In this document: piece after piece, positions 52,240-59,273 of the stretch
How the letters are laid out: each line of letters starts with the position of its first letter
Numbering within the stretch: the first letter of the stretch is position 1
Assembly (NCBI GenBank): GCA_018607905.1
Contig: JABBAP010000052.1
Location: 1 to 59,273 of the forward strand
Direction of reading: 5' to 3'
Source: Paracoccaceae bacterium
GTDB lineage: Bacteria; Pseudomonadota; Alphaproteobacteria; Rhodobacterales; Rhodobacteraceae
Length of the DNA: 59,273 bases
Translations under genes and position numbers: made by a program
Notes under the pieces: model-generated
What the model was told of the DNA's origin: nothing
The model's input: the letters and a program-made list of their open reading frames with translations, nothing else
The model's database searches: none

Positions 52240-53315
52240 TGCAGGGCGGCCGTGATCGCTGCTTGGTCTAGGCCTGCTTGGCCGATCACCACAAGACGTG
52301 TCATACGGGGTTCGTTCGCTGTGAAAGGGCGATCGAAATAGGTGTCGACCCGTGGCCCGACGGCTTGGAGTGTGAGGCGCATCGGTTTTCCTGTTACAGC
52401 AGCAAAGCCTTTGAGGCGCAAGATGTCGTTGGCGCGAATGACGTCTGCAACCTGTTGCGCGAAGGCGATTGGATCGGTGATTTCAGCGCGTTCAACAACG
52501 AAGGATTCAAACTCATCGTGTCCGTGGGTGTGTTCATGATCATGGTGATGATCTTCGTCTTCATGATGGTCGTCGTCGTCATCATGGTGGTGATGGTGGA
52601 CTTCGTGGCGGGCATCAAGATCGTCTTCTGCTCCGATGCCTTGGCCAAGGAGGACGTCAACGGGAAGGGCGCCCATAGACGCTTTGACGACTTGCACGCC
52701 TTTGCGAGATTCGGATTTGAGTTTTGTGACGAGGGCCGTGGATTCATCCGCAGACAACAGGTCGGATTTGTTGACCACGATCATGTCGGCGCAGGCGATT
52801 TGGTCTTCAAACAATTCGGACAGTGGTGTTTCGTGATCGAGGTTTTCGTCCAGTTTGCGCTGTGCATCAACGGCGGCGACGTTATGGGCAAATTGGCCCT
52901 CAGACACGGCTTTGCCATCTACGACCGTGACGACACCATCGACGGTGACTTTGGTGGAAATTTCTGGCCAGTTGAATGCGCGGATCAGAGGCTGTGGCAA
53001 AGCGAGGCCAGAGGTTTCGATGACGATGTGATCTGGTGCGTTTTCGCGAGCGAGGAGTTTTTCCATTGTTGGGATGAAATCATCGGCGACGGTGCAACAA
53101 ATGCAGCCGTTGGAAAGCTCCATGATGTCGTCTTCGGTGCAGGTTTCATCGCCGCAGCCTTTGAGGATGTCGCCGTCTACGCCAAGATCGCCAAATTCGT
53201 TGATGATTAGCGCGATGCGTTTGCCGTTGGCGTTTTGCAGCATGTGGCGGATGAGGGTGGTTTTGCCAGCGCCTAGGAAACCTGTGACGACTGTGGCTGG
53301 AATTTTTGCGGGCAT
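52236..53315 (-). CDS. cobW: CobW-type GTPase metallochaperone
   Basis: A 359-residue G3E GTPase. Walker A is GFLGAGKTT (12-20); the metal-binding CXCC motif is in NGCICC near 70-75; and a GxxG base motif VVNKSDLL lies near 180. A long His/Asp/Glu stretch (about 235-268, with HHHHHDDDDDHHEDEDHHH) precedes the C-terminal domain and should bind divalent metal. CobW is thought to supply cobalt to CobNST. It begins the cobW-GNAT-cobN-GNAT unit. No cobalamin riboswitch is found directly in front. Confidence 0.94.
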   Translation of the reverse strand: MPAKIPATVVTGFLGAGKTTLIRHMLQNANGKRIALIINEFGDLGVDGDILKGCGDETCTEDDIMELSNGCICCTVADDFIPTMEKLLARENAPDHIVIETSGLALPQPLIRAFNWPEISTKVTVDGVVTVVDGKAVSEGQFAHNVAAVDAQRKLDENLDHETPLSELFEDQIACADMIVVNKSDLLSADESTALVTKLKSESRKGVQVVKASMGALPVDVLLGQGIGAEDDLDARHEVHHHHHDDDDDHHEDEDHHHDHEHTHGHDEFESFVVERAEITDPIAFAQQVADVIRANDILRLKGFAAVTGKPMRLTLQAVGPRVDTYFDRPFTANEPRMTRLVVIGQAGLDQAAITAALQ

Positions 53316-53372
53316 GGTGGCCTCCGTTAGTGCAGCGATTGCACGAGTGATTTGTTTGGTTTAGGGGAGCAC

Positions 53373-53711
53373 ATGGCCCACACGATATTCATTTGTACGA
53401 CTTGCGCGGAAATTGGCGGCGATCCGAAAGGGGCGGCGTTGATTGCGGATGTGACTGCACGACTGGCTGGGTTCGGGGATTTTGAGGTGCGGGCGCAGGA
53501 CTGTCTCAATGCGTGTGACAAGCCGACAGCGCTGGCGTTTCGTTCCGAGGGTAAAGCGGCATATTTGTTTGCAGGTGTGGACGGCGATGCAGATGGCGCA
53601 GATGTTGCAGCGTTTGCGAGACTGTATGCGGATGCCCCTGATGGCTGGGTCGAGGATGCGCGGCCCGCGGGCAGGTTAAGGTTTTGTCTAATCGGACGGA
53701 TACCAGCGTAG
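53373..53711 (+). CDS. DUF1636 metal-binding protein
   Basis: A 112-residue small protein with a ferredoxin-like layout: FICTTCAEIGGDP (two Cys near 7 and 10) and QDCLNACDKP (two Cys near 45 and 49), the four ligands of a thin-fold [2Fe-2S] or other metal site. DUF1636 genes are commonly found with B12 genes. It lies on the opposite strand to the rest of the cluster, between cobW and the His-rich gene; AGGGGAG precedes the start. Confidence 0.85.
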   Translation: MAHTIFICTTCAEIGGDPKGAALIADVTARLAGFGDFEVRAQDCLNACDKPTALAFRSEGKAAYLFAGVDGDADGADVAAFARLYADAPDGWVEDARPAGRLRFCLIGRIPA

Positions 53712-53712
53712 C

Positions 53713-54198
53713 TCATGGGATCGTGACCGTTTGTTCAACTGCGACTGGGGCCCCATCGACGGTTATCACGCCGTGCGAATTTGCGTTCAATTCTACTTTG
53801 ATAAGATGTTCCCCAGACGCAAGGCCTGTGATGTGGAACCAGTTGCCGTAGATGCGGGATAGCTTTTTGCCATCAACATAGACGTGGGCGTGGCCAGTGT
53901 TCGGGGTGTTCGCTTGGTTCACGGATTCGGGGGAAAACGTAAAATTTGTGGTCTGAATTTGCAGGTTCAGGCCAGACATAGTGTCTGGATGCAGGGTAAT
54001 CGCGAGTGTTGGGGCGGCAGGGCCTTTAGGGGCGTCGAAGGGCGAGTGATCCATGCTGGCGTGATCTGTGGTGCCCGTTGCGCTGTGTTCAACGTGGTCG
54101 TGCCCATCAAATGTTACGCCCTGCGAACCTGCCCAGATGAAGCCGATGCCTGTGCCAAAGAAAAGACCGATCAGCAAAAATGGGATCGGGTTCCTCAT
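53713..54198 (-). CDS. Membrane-anchored His-rich periplasmic protein of the cobalt cluster
   Basis: A 161-residue protein with an N-terminal signal or anchor (about 5-27). A His/Asp-rich stretch (about 31-55, with GHDHVEHS and DHASMDHS) may bind cobalt or another metal. The C-terminal domain (about 65-161) is beta-rich, with GHAHVYVDGKKLSRIYGNWFH and GEHLIKVELNANSHG, like a small immunoglobulin-type fold. It overlaps cbtA by 4 bp, so it likely works with CbtAB. I do not recognise the family with confidence. Confidence 0.72.
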   Translation of the reverse strand: MRNPIPFLLIGLFFGTGIGFIWAGSQGVTFDGHDHVEHSATGTTDHASMDHSPFDAPKGPAAPTLAITLHPDTMSGLNLQIQTTNFTFSPESVNQANTPNTGHAHVYVDGKKLSRIYGNWFHITGLASGEHLIKVELNANSHGVITVDGAPVAVEQTVTIP

Positions 54199-54878
54199 GA
54201 ATCAGCCTCTTTGGACCAGAAATATCCAGCGAGTAGACCGAGTATTGACCAACAGACCAAGCCAACGCCGATTGCGCGTGCTGAAAAGTGGGCGGCAAGT
54301 TCTGGTGGAACCGGACCGGTGAACAGATCGGGATGTGGTGCGCCGATTATGTGAGGGATTGCGAGGGCAAGCACGGCAATGGCCCAAGTGATCGGTGATT
54401 TGCCAAAGGCAATGAGCCAAAGACCGAGCGCGGTGGCAGCGACAGTTCCAAACCACCAGACTTGGCGTGCGGCAACATCCGCGGCCCCAGCGCCAGGAAG
54501 TTCTGGTGGCAGGCCCATTGCCGGGGCAAGATGTAACGCGATGAACCCAGCAAAACCCCAGATTAGGCCAGAGCGCGGTGAGATGTGATGGCCTTGTTCA
54601 GCAGCCAAAGAAATACCAGCAACAAGAAGGAAGCTATAGCCTGTGTAGATGATGGCCGAGAACAGAATGCTGAGGAGATCGCGCTGTGGATCAAGGCCAA
54701 GCCAAACCATGTGGCCTGTTGTGCCTGCGCCTGCATCGCCGAAATGAGTGAGCGTGCCGTTTTCAAACAGCTCAGCATGAAGCAAAAGCGGTTGGATCAA
54801 CGCGAACTGTAAAATAGCGGCGATGATACCTGTGATGAAACCAGCAAACAGGGCGGTTGTAATGACTCGGGTTAACAT
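54195..54878 (-). CDS. cbtA: CbtA-type cobalt transporter subunit
   Basis: A 227-residue inner-membrane protein with about six helices, matching CbtA, a predicted cobalt importer found under B12 riboswitch control. The residues AELFENGTLTHF and the later HLAPAMGLPPELPG are family-typical stretches, with His available for metal binding. It lies 100 bp after cbtB, with a hairpin between, and overlaps the next gene. Confidence 0.88.
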   Translation of the reverse strand: MLTRVITTALFAGFITGIIAAILQFALIQPLLLHAELFENGTLTHFGDAGAGTTGHMVWLGLDPQRDLLSILFSAIIYTGYSFLLVAGISLAAEQGHHISPRSGLIWGFAGFIALHLAPAMGLPPELPGAGAADVAARQVWWFGTVAATALGLWLIAFGKSPITWAIAVLALAIPHIIGAPHPDLFTGPVPPELAAHFSARAIGVGLVCWSILGLLAGYFWSKEADS

Positions 54879-54953
54879 GATCGAAACCTAGCATACGCAG
54901 TTGGCCAGAACGCAAAACGCGGTCCGGCTGCAACGAGCGAAATTGTGATAGGA

Positions 54954-54973
54954 GCGCTGCGTTTCAGCAGCGC
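54954..54973 (-). promoter_or_regulatory. Stem-loop between cbtB and cbtA
   Basis: GCGCTGC (54954-54960) and GCAGCGC (54967-54973) pair over 7 bp with a GTTTCA loop, just past the cbtB stop codon. It may protect the cbtB message or attenuate cbtA; no T-run follows. Confidence 0.5.
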
Positions 54974-54980
54974 CGAACGC

Positions 54981-55163
54981 TTAGTGGCAGGGGAAGCCGG
55001 TTGCGTGACGCACATCATGCGCTGCATCGTGCAATGCAGCTGCTTGCAGATGACCTGCAATGGTGATCATGCCCAGGCCCACAAATGCGGCAAATGCGAT
55101 TACCATCATGTTTGTGGATGTTTTGGTCTGTGTTTGAACAGCTACTTTAGCTTGCGTATTCAT
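54981..55163 (-). CDS. cbtB: CbtB-type cobalt transporter subunit
   Basis: A 60-residue protein with one membrane helix (about 19-40) and a His-rich C terminus (HDAAHDVRHATGFPCH), the usual CbtB layout. It is thought to bind metal for CbtA. The start at 55163 follows AAGGAG. It is the first gene after the B12 riboswitch, and its ribosome-binding site is about 30 bp beyond the riboswitch, so translational or transcriptional control is plausible. Confidence 0.9.
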   Translation of the reverse strand: MNTQAKVAVQTQTKTSTNMMVIAFAAFVGLGMITIAGHLQAAALHDAAHDVRHATGFPCH

Positions 55164-55204
55164 ATTGGTCTCCTTCGCCGCCACTCCCGACAGCATGGGT
55201 TACA

Positions 55205-55405
55205 GTTCTTCGCAGGCTGGTCTCCTGACTTGCGGGTCGCTGCGATGATCTGGCCTTCCCGTGTTTCCACAGTGGCTGTTTCAGACATCGCTCGCCGCTT
55301 ACAGTCGCGGGGGCGGTTGTGGATTTAGGCCCCAGATAACGGTCTGCCTTCACCACATTCCCAATTAATCCCCAACGCTTGGCGTTTGAATGGGGAACCT
55401 TACAG
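55205..55405 (-). promoter_or_regulatory. Cobalamin (B12) riboswitch
   Basis: On the minus strand the conserved aptamer parts are visible in order: GGGAATGTGGTGAAGGCAGA, then CCCCCGCGACTG, GCCACTG (55270-55276), and the B12 box GTCAGGAGACCAGCCTGC (55212-55229). Size is about 200 nt. It lies directly upstream of cbtB and should switch off cbtBA and the coupled gene when adenosylcobalamin is abundant. Ends are estimated. Confidence 0.95.
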
Positions 55406-55604
55406 GTCATGTGTGCATCTAATTGCGAAAGGGTTCAAGAAGGATTCCGACATTCAATTGGTTTTTTACGGCGTATTGAATCGGAATGTTTTGAGGGGAA
55501 TATGCAATATCTTGTGGATAACTCTGTTCAAAGGCCTAAATGCAGGGGTTTTTGGTTGACTCAAAGGCGCTGGGCCAAGAATTTAGTCGGTAACTAAGAA
55601 TCAA

Positions 55605-58600
55605 GTGGGCAGTACACCTTTGCAGTTTTCCAAAATCCGTCTGACAGGCTTTAAAAGCTTTGTAGACCCGACTGAGCTGGTGATCTCGGACGGGTTAACG
55701 GGTGTTGTGGGGCCAAACGGCTGTGGTAAGTCCAACCTGCTAGAAGCGTTGCGTTGGGTGATGGGCGAAAACCGCCCAACCGCGATGCGTGGTGGCGGCA
55801 TGGAAGACGTCATCTTCGCAGGGGCTGCATCGCGACCTGCGAGGAATTACGCTGAAGTTTTGCTGACGTTGGATAATTCTGATCGTTTGGCACCTGCTGC
55901 ATTCAATGATTCAGACAATCTAGAGGTTGTGCGGCGAATTACTCGCGATGCTGGGTCTGCGTATAAAACCAATGGCAAAGAGGCCCGTGCGCGCGATGTG
56001 CAGATGTTGTTTGCCGATGCCTCCACCGGCGCACATTCACCTGCGTTGGTGCGCCAAGGGCAAATTTCAGAACTGATCAATGCCAAGCCCAAAAGCCGAC
56101 GTCGGGTTTTGGAGGAAGCGGCTGGGATCAGTGGATTGTACCAGCGCCGTCACGAAGCGGAGTTAAAGCTGAATGGGGCCGAGACGAATCTAGCGCGTGT
56201 TGATGATGTGGTCGAACAACTGGATGCGCAGCTGAACACGTTGGCGCGCCAAGCTCGCCAAGCGGCGCGGTATCGCTCGATACTGGATGAATTGCGCCAA
56301 TCCGAAGGATTGTTGTTGTACCGGCGTTGGCGCGAGGCGGATTTGGCGCTGGCGGCGGCAATTGATCAGTTGACTGCGGCGACCAAGTTGGCGGCAAGTG
56401 GGCAGGGCGGTGCGACGCAAGCGGCAAAACTGCGGATGGAGTTAGAGGGTAAAGTTCCTCCGTTGCGTGAAGAAGAGGCGATTGCAGGGGCAATTGTGCA
56501 GCGCTTGCGTGTCGAGCGTGATGCGCTAGGCGATCAGGAAAATCGCGCACGGGCAACGATAGAGACGTTGCGGGGTCGAATTGATCAGCTGGGCAAAGAT
56601 ATTGATCGCGAGTCTGGGCTTAATCGGGATGCGGAAGAAACGATCAAGCGGCTCGATTGGGAGTTTGAGGCGATCGTAAAGGCATCAGATGGACAAGACG
56701 GACGGATCGAGGCAGCGGGAACGCAAGCCCATGATGCGGCCTCTGTGATGCAGGAAAAAGAAGCGGATCTGGATCGTCACAATGAAGACGTGGCGCGGTT
56801 GTCTGCGCGGCATCAATCGGCGCATCGCATGTTGGGCGACGCAAAACAGGTAATGGGAAAACGATCCGAACAATCCGAAGCGGCGGCGGCTTCTGTGACT
56901 GCTGCAAAGGCTGGGCTGAACGAGGCGGAGCAACGATTGGCCGAGGCCAGCACTACATTTGGTGTGGCACAAGAAGCGGCCTTGCGCGCAGAAAACACGT
57001 TGGCTGATGTCGAAGTGCGCCGCTCTGAGGAGCAATCCAAGGACTCAGAGGCGCGCGCCGCGTTATCCGAAGCGGACGGCGAGGCGAATGCGCTTAACGC
57101 TGAAGTGGGTGCATTGGAACGGGTGATTGCGCGGGATCAATCCGGCGGCGCGCAAGTGATCGACGAGGTTCGTGCCGCCAAAGGGTATGAAGCCGCGCTG
57201 GGCGCTGCATTGGCGGACGATCTGAAAGCGCCGGTTGTGGCCGCGGATGGAATCTCGGGTTGGGCGCAAATGCCGAGTTATTCGGGGGTTGCGGCGTTGC
57301 CGAGTGGTGTTGATGCGCTGGGTGTGCATGTTACTGCACCTGATGTTTTGGCACGTCGGCTGGGGCAAATTGGTGTTGTTGCGCGCGCTGACGGCGCAGG
57401 TTTGCAGGCCGATTTGCAACCAGGGCAACGGCTGGTTTCGCTTGAGGGTGATTTGTGGCGCTGGGATGGGTTCCGGGCGGGCGGCGATGATGCGCCATCG
57501 GCCGCCGCTTTGCGATTGCAGCAAGTGAACCGTTTGGAAGAATTGCGCGAAGCGCACGGCGTGGCGGCAGATGCCGCAGGCGCGGCGCGGGCCACCTTCG
57601 AAACCGTTCATGCGGCATTGCAAGCGACGATTGCAGCAGACCAAGAGGCACGGCGCGCGCGCAAAGTTGCGGATGAAACGGCGACAACTGCAACGCGGGC
57701 GATGAGCCGCGCGGAAGCGGACCGTGATATGTTGTCGGGTAAGGTTGAAACGCAAACATTGGCCGAAACGCGGCTTCGTGAGGAAACTTTGGCGGCGTCT
57801 GCGACAGTTAAAGAAGCGGAAATGGCGGTACGTGATCTTGGTGATTTGAATGCGGCACGCGAAACGGCTGAGGCGTTGAAAGTTGCAGTTGAAGCCGCGC
57901 GGATGACGATGTTGACAAAACGCAGCCTGTACGACGAGCAGCGCCGTGACGGCGAAGCACGCACAAAGCGGCGCCAAGAAATCACCAAAGAAGTGTCTGG
58001 GTGGCGGCACCGTTTGGAAACAGCCGAAGCGCGGATTGCAGAATTGGCGGCACGTAAGGAAACGTCTGAAGCTGAGTTGAAGGATGCGACAGCCGCACCA
58101 GAAGAGATTGCTGCAAAGCGTGAAGAACTGGGCCGTGAAATCGAGAAAGCTGAGGGGCGGTTAAAGGCTGCCTCGGATGGGTTGGCAGTGGCCGAGACGA
58201 ACTTGCGCCAAGCCGAGCAGGGGGAACGGGACGCGGAACGGGCGGCATCGGAAGCCCGCGAAGCACGCGCGCGCGCGGATGCAATCGCTGATTCTGCAAG
58301 GGTGCAAATGGAGGCTGCCGGTGATCGTATTCGCGAGGAGCTGGAATGTTCGCCCGAGAAGTTGTTGGAGAGTTTGCAAGCTGATTCCGAAGATATGCCA
58401 CCTGTTCAAGTGATTGAAAATGATGTGGCACGGTTGCGCCGTCAGCGTGATGCGTTAGGTGCCGTGAACTTGCGTGCGGAAGAAGATTCTAAAGAAGTGA
58501 CCGAAGAACGTGATGCTTTGGTCACTGAGAAATCGGATTTGGAAGAGGCGATCAAAGCGCTGCGCACAGGGATCGCAAGCCTGAACAAAGAAGGCCGTGA

Positions 58601-59075
58601 GCGGTTGTTGGCGGCGTTTGATGAAGTGAACGCCAATTTTTCGTTGCTGTTTAAACACCTGTTTGGTGGTGGAGATGCGAATCTGGTTTTGGTGGAAAGC
58701 GATGATCCGTTGGAAGCTGGTCTGGAGATTATGTGCCAGCCGCCTGGGAAAAAACTGTCTACCCTGAGCTTGCTATCGGGTGGGGAGCAAACACTGACAG
58801 CGCTGTCGTTAATCTTTGCTGTTTTCTTGGCGAACCCATCGCCGATCTGTGTGCTGGATGAGGTGGACGCGCCGTTGGATGATGCAAACGTTACGCGGTT
58901 CTGTGATTTGCTGGATGAGATGACACGCCGCACCAACACGCGGTTTCTGATCATCACGCACCATGCCGTAACCATGAGCCGAATGGACCGCCTGTTTGGC
59001 GTGACGATGGCCGAGTTGGGTGTAAGTCAGCTAGTGAGTGTTGATTTACGACAGGCTGAGCGGATGGTTGGCTAA
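55605..59075 (+). CDS. smc: Chromosome segregation protein SMC
   Basis: A 1156-residue SMC ATPase that, with ScpA and ScpB, compacts and segregates the chromosome. The N-terminal head has Walker A GPNGCGKS (36-43); long coiled coils flank a hinge domain at about 500-625 (VIDEVRAAKGYEAALGAALADDL to the GDLWRWDGFRAG part); and the C-terminal head has LSLLSGGEQTLTALS and Walker B ICVLDEVDAPLDD. Start is GTG at 55605 without a strong ribosome-binding site; a TTG lies five codons later. It is divergent from the B12 riboswitch operon. Confidence 0.96.
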   Translation: MGSTPLQFSKIRLTGFKSFVDPTELVISDGLTGVVGPNGCGKSNLLEALRWVMGENRPTAMRGGGMEDVIFAGAASRPARNYAEVLLTLDNSDRLAPAAFNDSDNLEVVRRITRDAGSAYKTNGKEARARDVQMLFADASTGAHSPALVRQGQISELINAKPKSRRRVLEEAAGISGLYQRRHEAELKLNGAETNLARVDDVVEQLDAQLNTLARQARQAARYRSILDELRQSEGLLLYRRWREADLALAAAIDQLTAATKLAASGQGGATQAAKLRMELEGKVPPLREEEAIAGAIVQRLRVERDALGDQENRARATIETLRGRIDQLGKDIDRESGLNRDAEETIKRLDWEFEAIVKASDGQDGRIEAAGTQAHDAASVMQEKEADLDRHNEDVARLSARHQSAHRMLGDAKQVMGKRSEQSEAAAASVTAAKAGLNEAEQRLAEASTTFGVAQEAALRAENTLADVEVRRSEEQSKDSEARAALSEADGEANALNAEVGALERVIARDQSGGAQVIDEVRAAKGYEAALGAALADDLKAPVVAADGISGWAQMPSYSGVAALPSGVDALGVHVTAPDVLARRLGQIGVVARADGAGLQADLQPGQRLVSLEGDLWRWDGFRAGGDDAPSAAALRLQQVNRLEELREAHGVAADAAGAARATFETVHAALQATIAADQEARRARKVADETATTATRAMSRAEADRDMLSGKVETQTLAETRLREETLAASATVKEAEMAVRDLGDLNAARETAEALKVAVEAARMTMLTKRSLYDEQRRDGEARTKRRQEITKEVSGWRHRLETAEARIAELAARKETSEAELKDATAAPEEIAAKREELGREIEKAEGRLKAASDGLAVAETNLRQAEQGERDAERAASEAREARARADAIADSARVQMEAAGDRIREELECSPEKLLESLQADSEDMPPVQVIENDVARLRRQRDALGAVNLRAEEDSKEVTEERDALVTEKSDLEEAIKALRTGIASLNKEGRERLLAAFDEVNANFSLLFKHLFGGGDANLVLVESDDPLEAGLEIMCQPPGKKLSTLSLLSGGEQTLTALSLIFAVFLANPSPICVLDEVDAPLDDANVTRFCDLLDEMTRRTNTRFLIITHHAVTMSRMDRLFGVTMAELGVSQLVSVDLRQAERMVG

Positions 59076-59079
59076 CGAC

Positions 59080-59273
59080 TTAGAGTTTTACGAGAAGCGT
59101 TTTCGTAGGCCATGCATCGGCTGGTATTCCGAGGCGGGTTTGTTCTGATTGAACAGCTGCGCGGGTTTTCGCCCCTAAAATTCCGTCGATTTTCCCAACA
59201 TCGTAACCACGCGCTGCCAGTTTCTTTTGCAAGGAACGCATTTGGGTGTCTGATAAAGATGGATCGGGGTTTC
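59080..59273 (-). CDS. C-terminal peptidoglycan-binding domain, probably of a lytic murein transglycosylase; partial
   Basis: An open frame on the minus strand enters from beyond the window and stops at 59080. The 64 visible codons encode a PG_binding_1-type repeat: residues such as MRSLQKKLAARGYDVGKIDG and LGAKTRAAVQSEQTRLG, with the helix-turn-helix-like spacing of that domain. In alphaproteobacteria this domain often ends MltB-type lytic transglycosylases. The catalytic part is outside the window, so the enzyme class is inference. Confidence 0.7.
   Translation of the reverse strand, partial: NPDPSLSDTQMRSLQKKLAARGYDVGKIDGILGAKTRAAVQSEQTRLGIPADAWPTKTLLVKL

Noticed and set aside
52278-53210. 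Open frame of 310 codons on the plus strand opposite cobW.
   Set aside because: Shadow of cobW; its Val/Met/Phe-rich runs come from the complement of the His-codon stretch.
57063-58010. Long open frame on the minus strand within smc (315 codons).
   Set aside because: It lies fully antisense to the coiled-coil and hinge part of smc; the translation is rich in Arg, Cys and His as expected from a shadow frame and shows no domain.
1-59273. Searched for CRISPR arrays, insertion sequences, prophage or integrase genes and attachment sites.
   Set aside because: None seen: no regularly spaced repeats, no transposase or phage proteins; the tRNA at the edge shows no adjacent integrase within the window.

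Overview
The window reads as chromosomal DNA of a marine alphaproteobacterium of the order Rhodobacterales (Roseobacter-like) with moderate GC. The evidence is gene content and order: the block pckA / chvI-chvG-hprK-rapZ-EIIA-HPr-acyltransferase, a long methylsuccinyl-CoA dehydrogenase (ethylmalonyl-CoA pathway), a small 4.5S-type SRP RNA, dnaX, recO and smc, and a B12-riboswitch cobalt/cobalamin region. Genus and species cannot be named from this sequence alone. I see no prophage, insertion sequence, integrase or CRISPR array; the window is packed with genes on both strands and short intergenic gaps.

Layout. 1-6.2 kb: a tRNA-Arg cut by the window edge, then a yejFEBA-type peptide ABC importer on the minus strand, whose dual ATPase carries an unusual hydrophobic insertion. 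6.3-11.8 kb: membrane cytochrome c, prephenate dehydratase, an SRPBCC protein, NADH pyrophosphatase, the SRP RNA, a Tat-exported nitroreductase-like protein with a MarR regulator and a striking double operator, and a small Cys-based phosphatase. 11.8-15.4 kb: dnaX, a secreted histidine phosphatase and a DMT exporter. 15.6-20.9 kb: a carbohydrate-type ABC importer (binding protein and two permeases, no ATPase) followed by two tandem paralogues made of two NTF2/SnoaL-like domains each. 21.3-28.3 kb: arginase, ornithine cyclodeaminase, a secreted esterase, PutA and an Lrp-type regulator, which together can take arginine through ornithine and proline to glutamate.

28.3-40 kb: an orphan PhoB-like regulator, recO, a 3-methyladenine glycosylase-like gene, a META-domain lipoprotein, an FAD oxidoreductase, a secreted caspase-like protein paired with a lysine-rich secreted protein, methylsuccinyl-CoA dehydrogenase, a NicO metal transporter with its DUF1007 partner, a DUF1294 protein and PEP carboxykinase. 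40.3-45.6 kb: the ChvI/ChvG two-component system read into HPr kinase, RapZ, EIIA, HPr and an acyltransferase. 45.7-48 kb: a SoxR-type regulator divergent from a VOC gene with a MerR-type promoter between them, a GFA protein, an ABA4-like membrane protein and an acetyltransferase.

48-55.4 kb: cobalt and cobalamin genes. A B12 riboswitch heads cbtB-cbtA and a His-rich periplasmic protein; cobW and cobN, each with a coupled acetyltransferase gene, form a second minus-strand unit; a DUF1636 gene sits between them on the plus strand. 55.6-59.3 kb: smc and the 3' end of a peptidoglycan-binding protein, probably a lytic transglycosylase.

The best candidates for something new are the membrane-like insertion in the YejF ATPase, the double-NTF2 protein pair attached to an ATPase-less importer, the caspase-like/lysine-rich secreted pair, the acetyltransferases coupled to cobW and cobN, and a recurring short intergenic motif.
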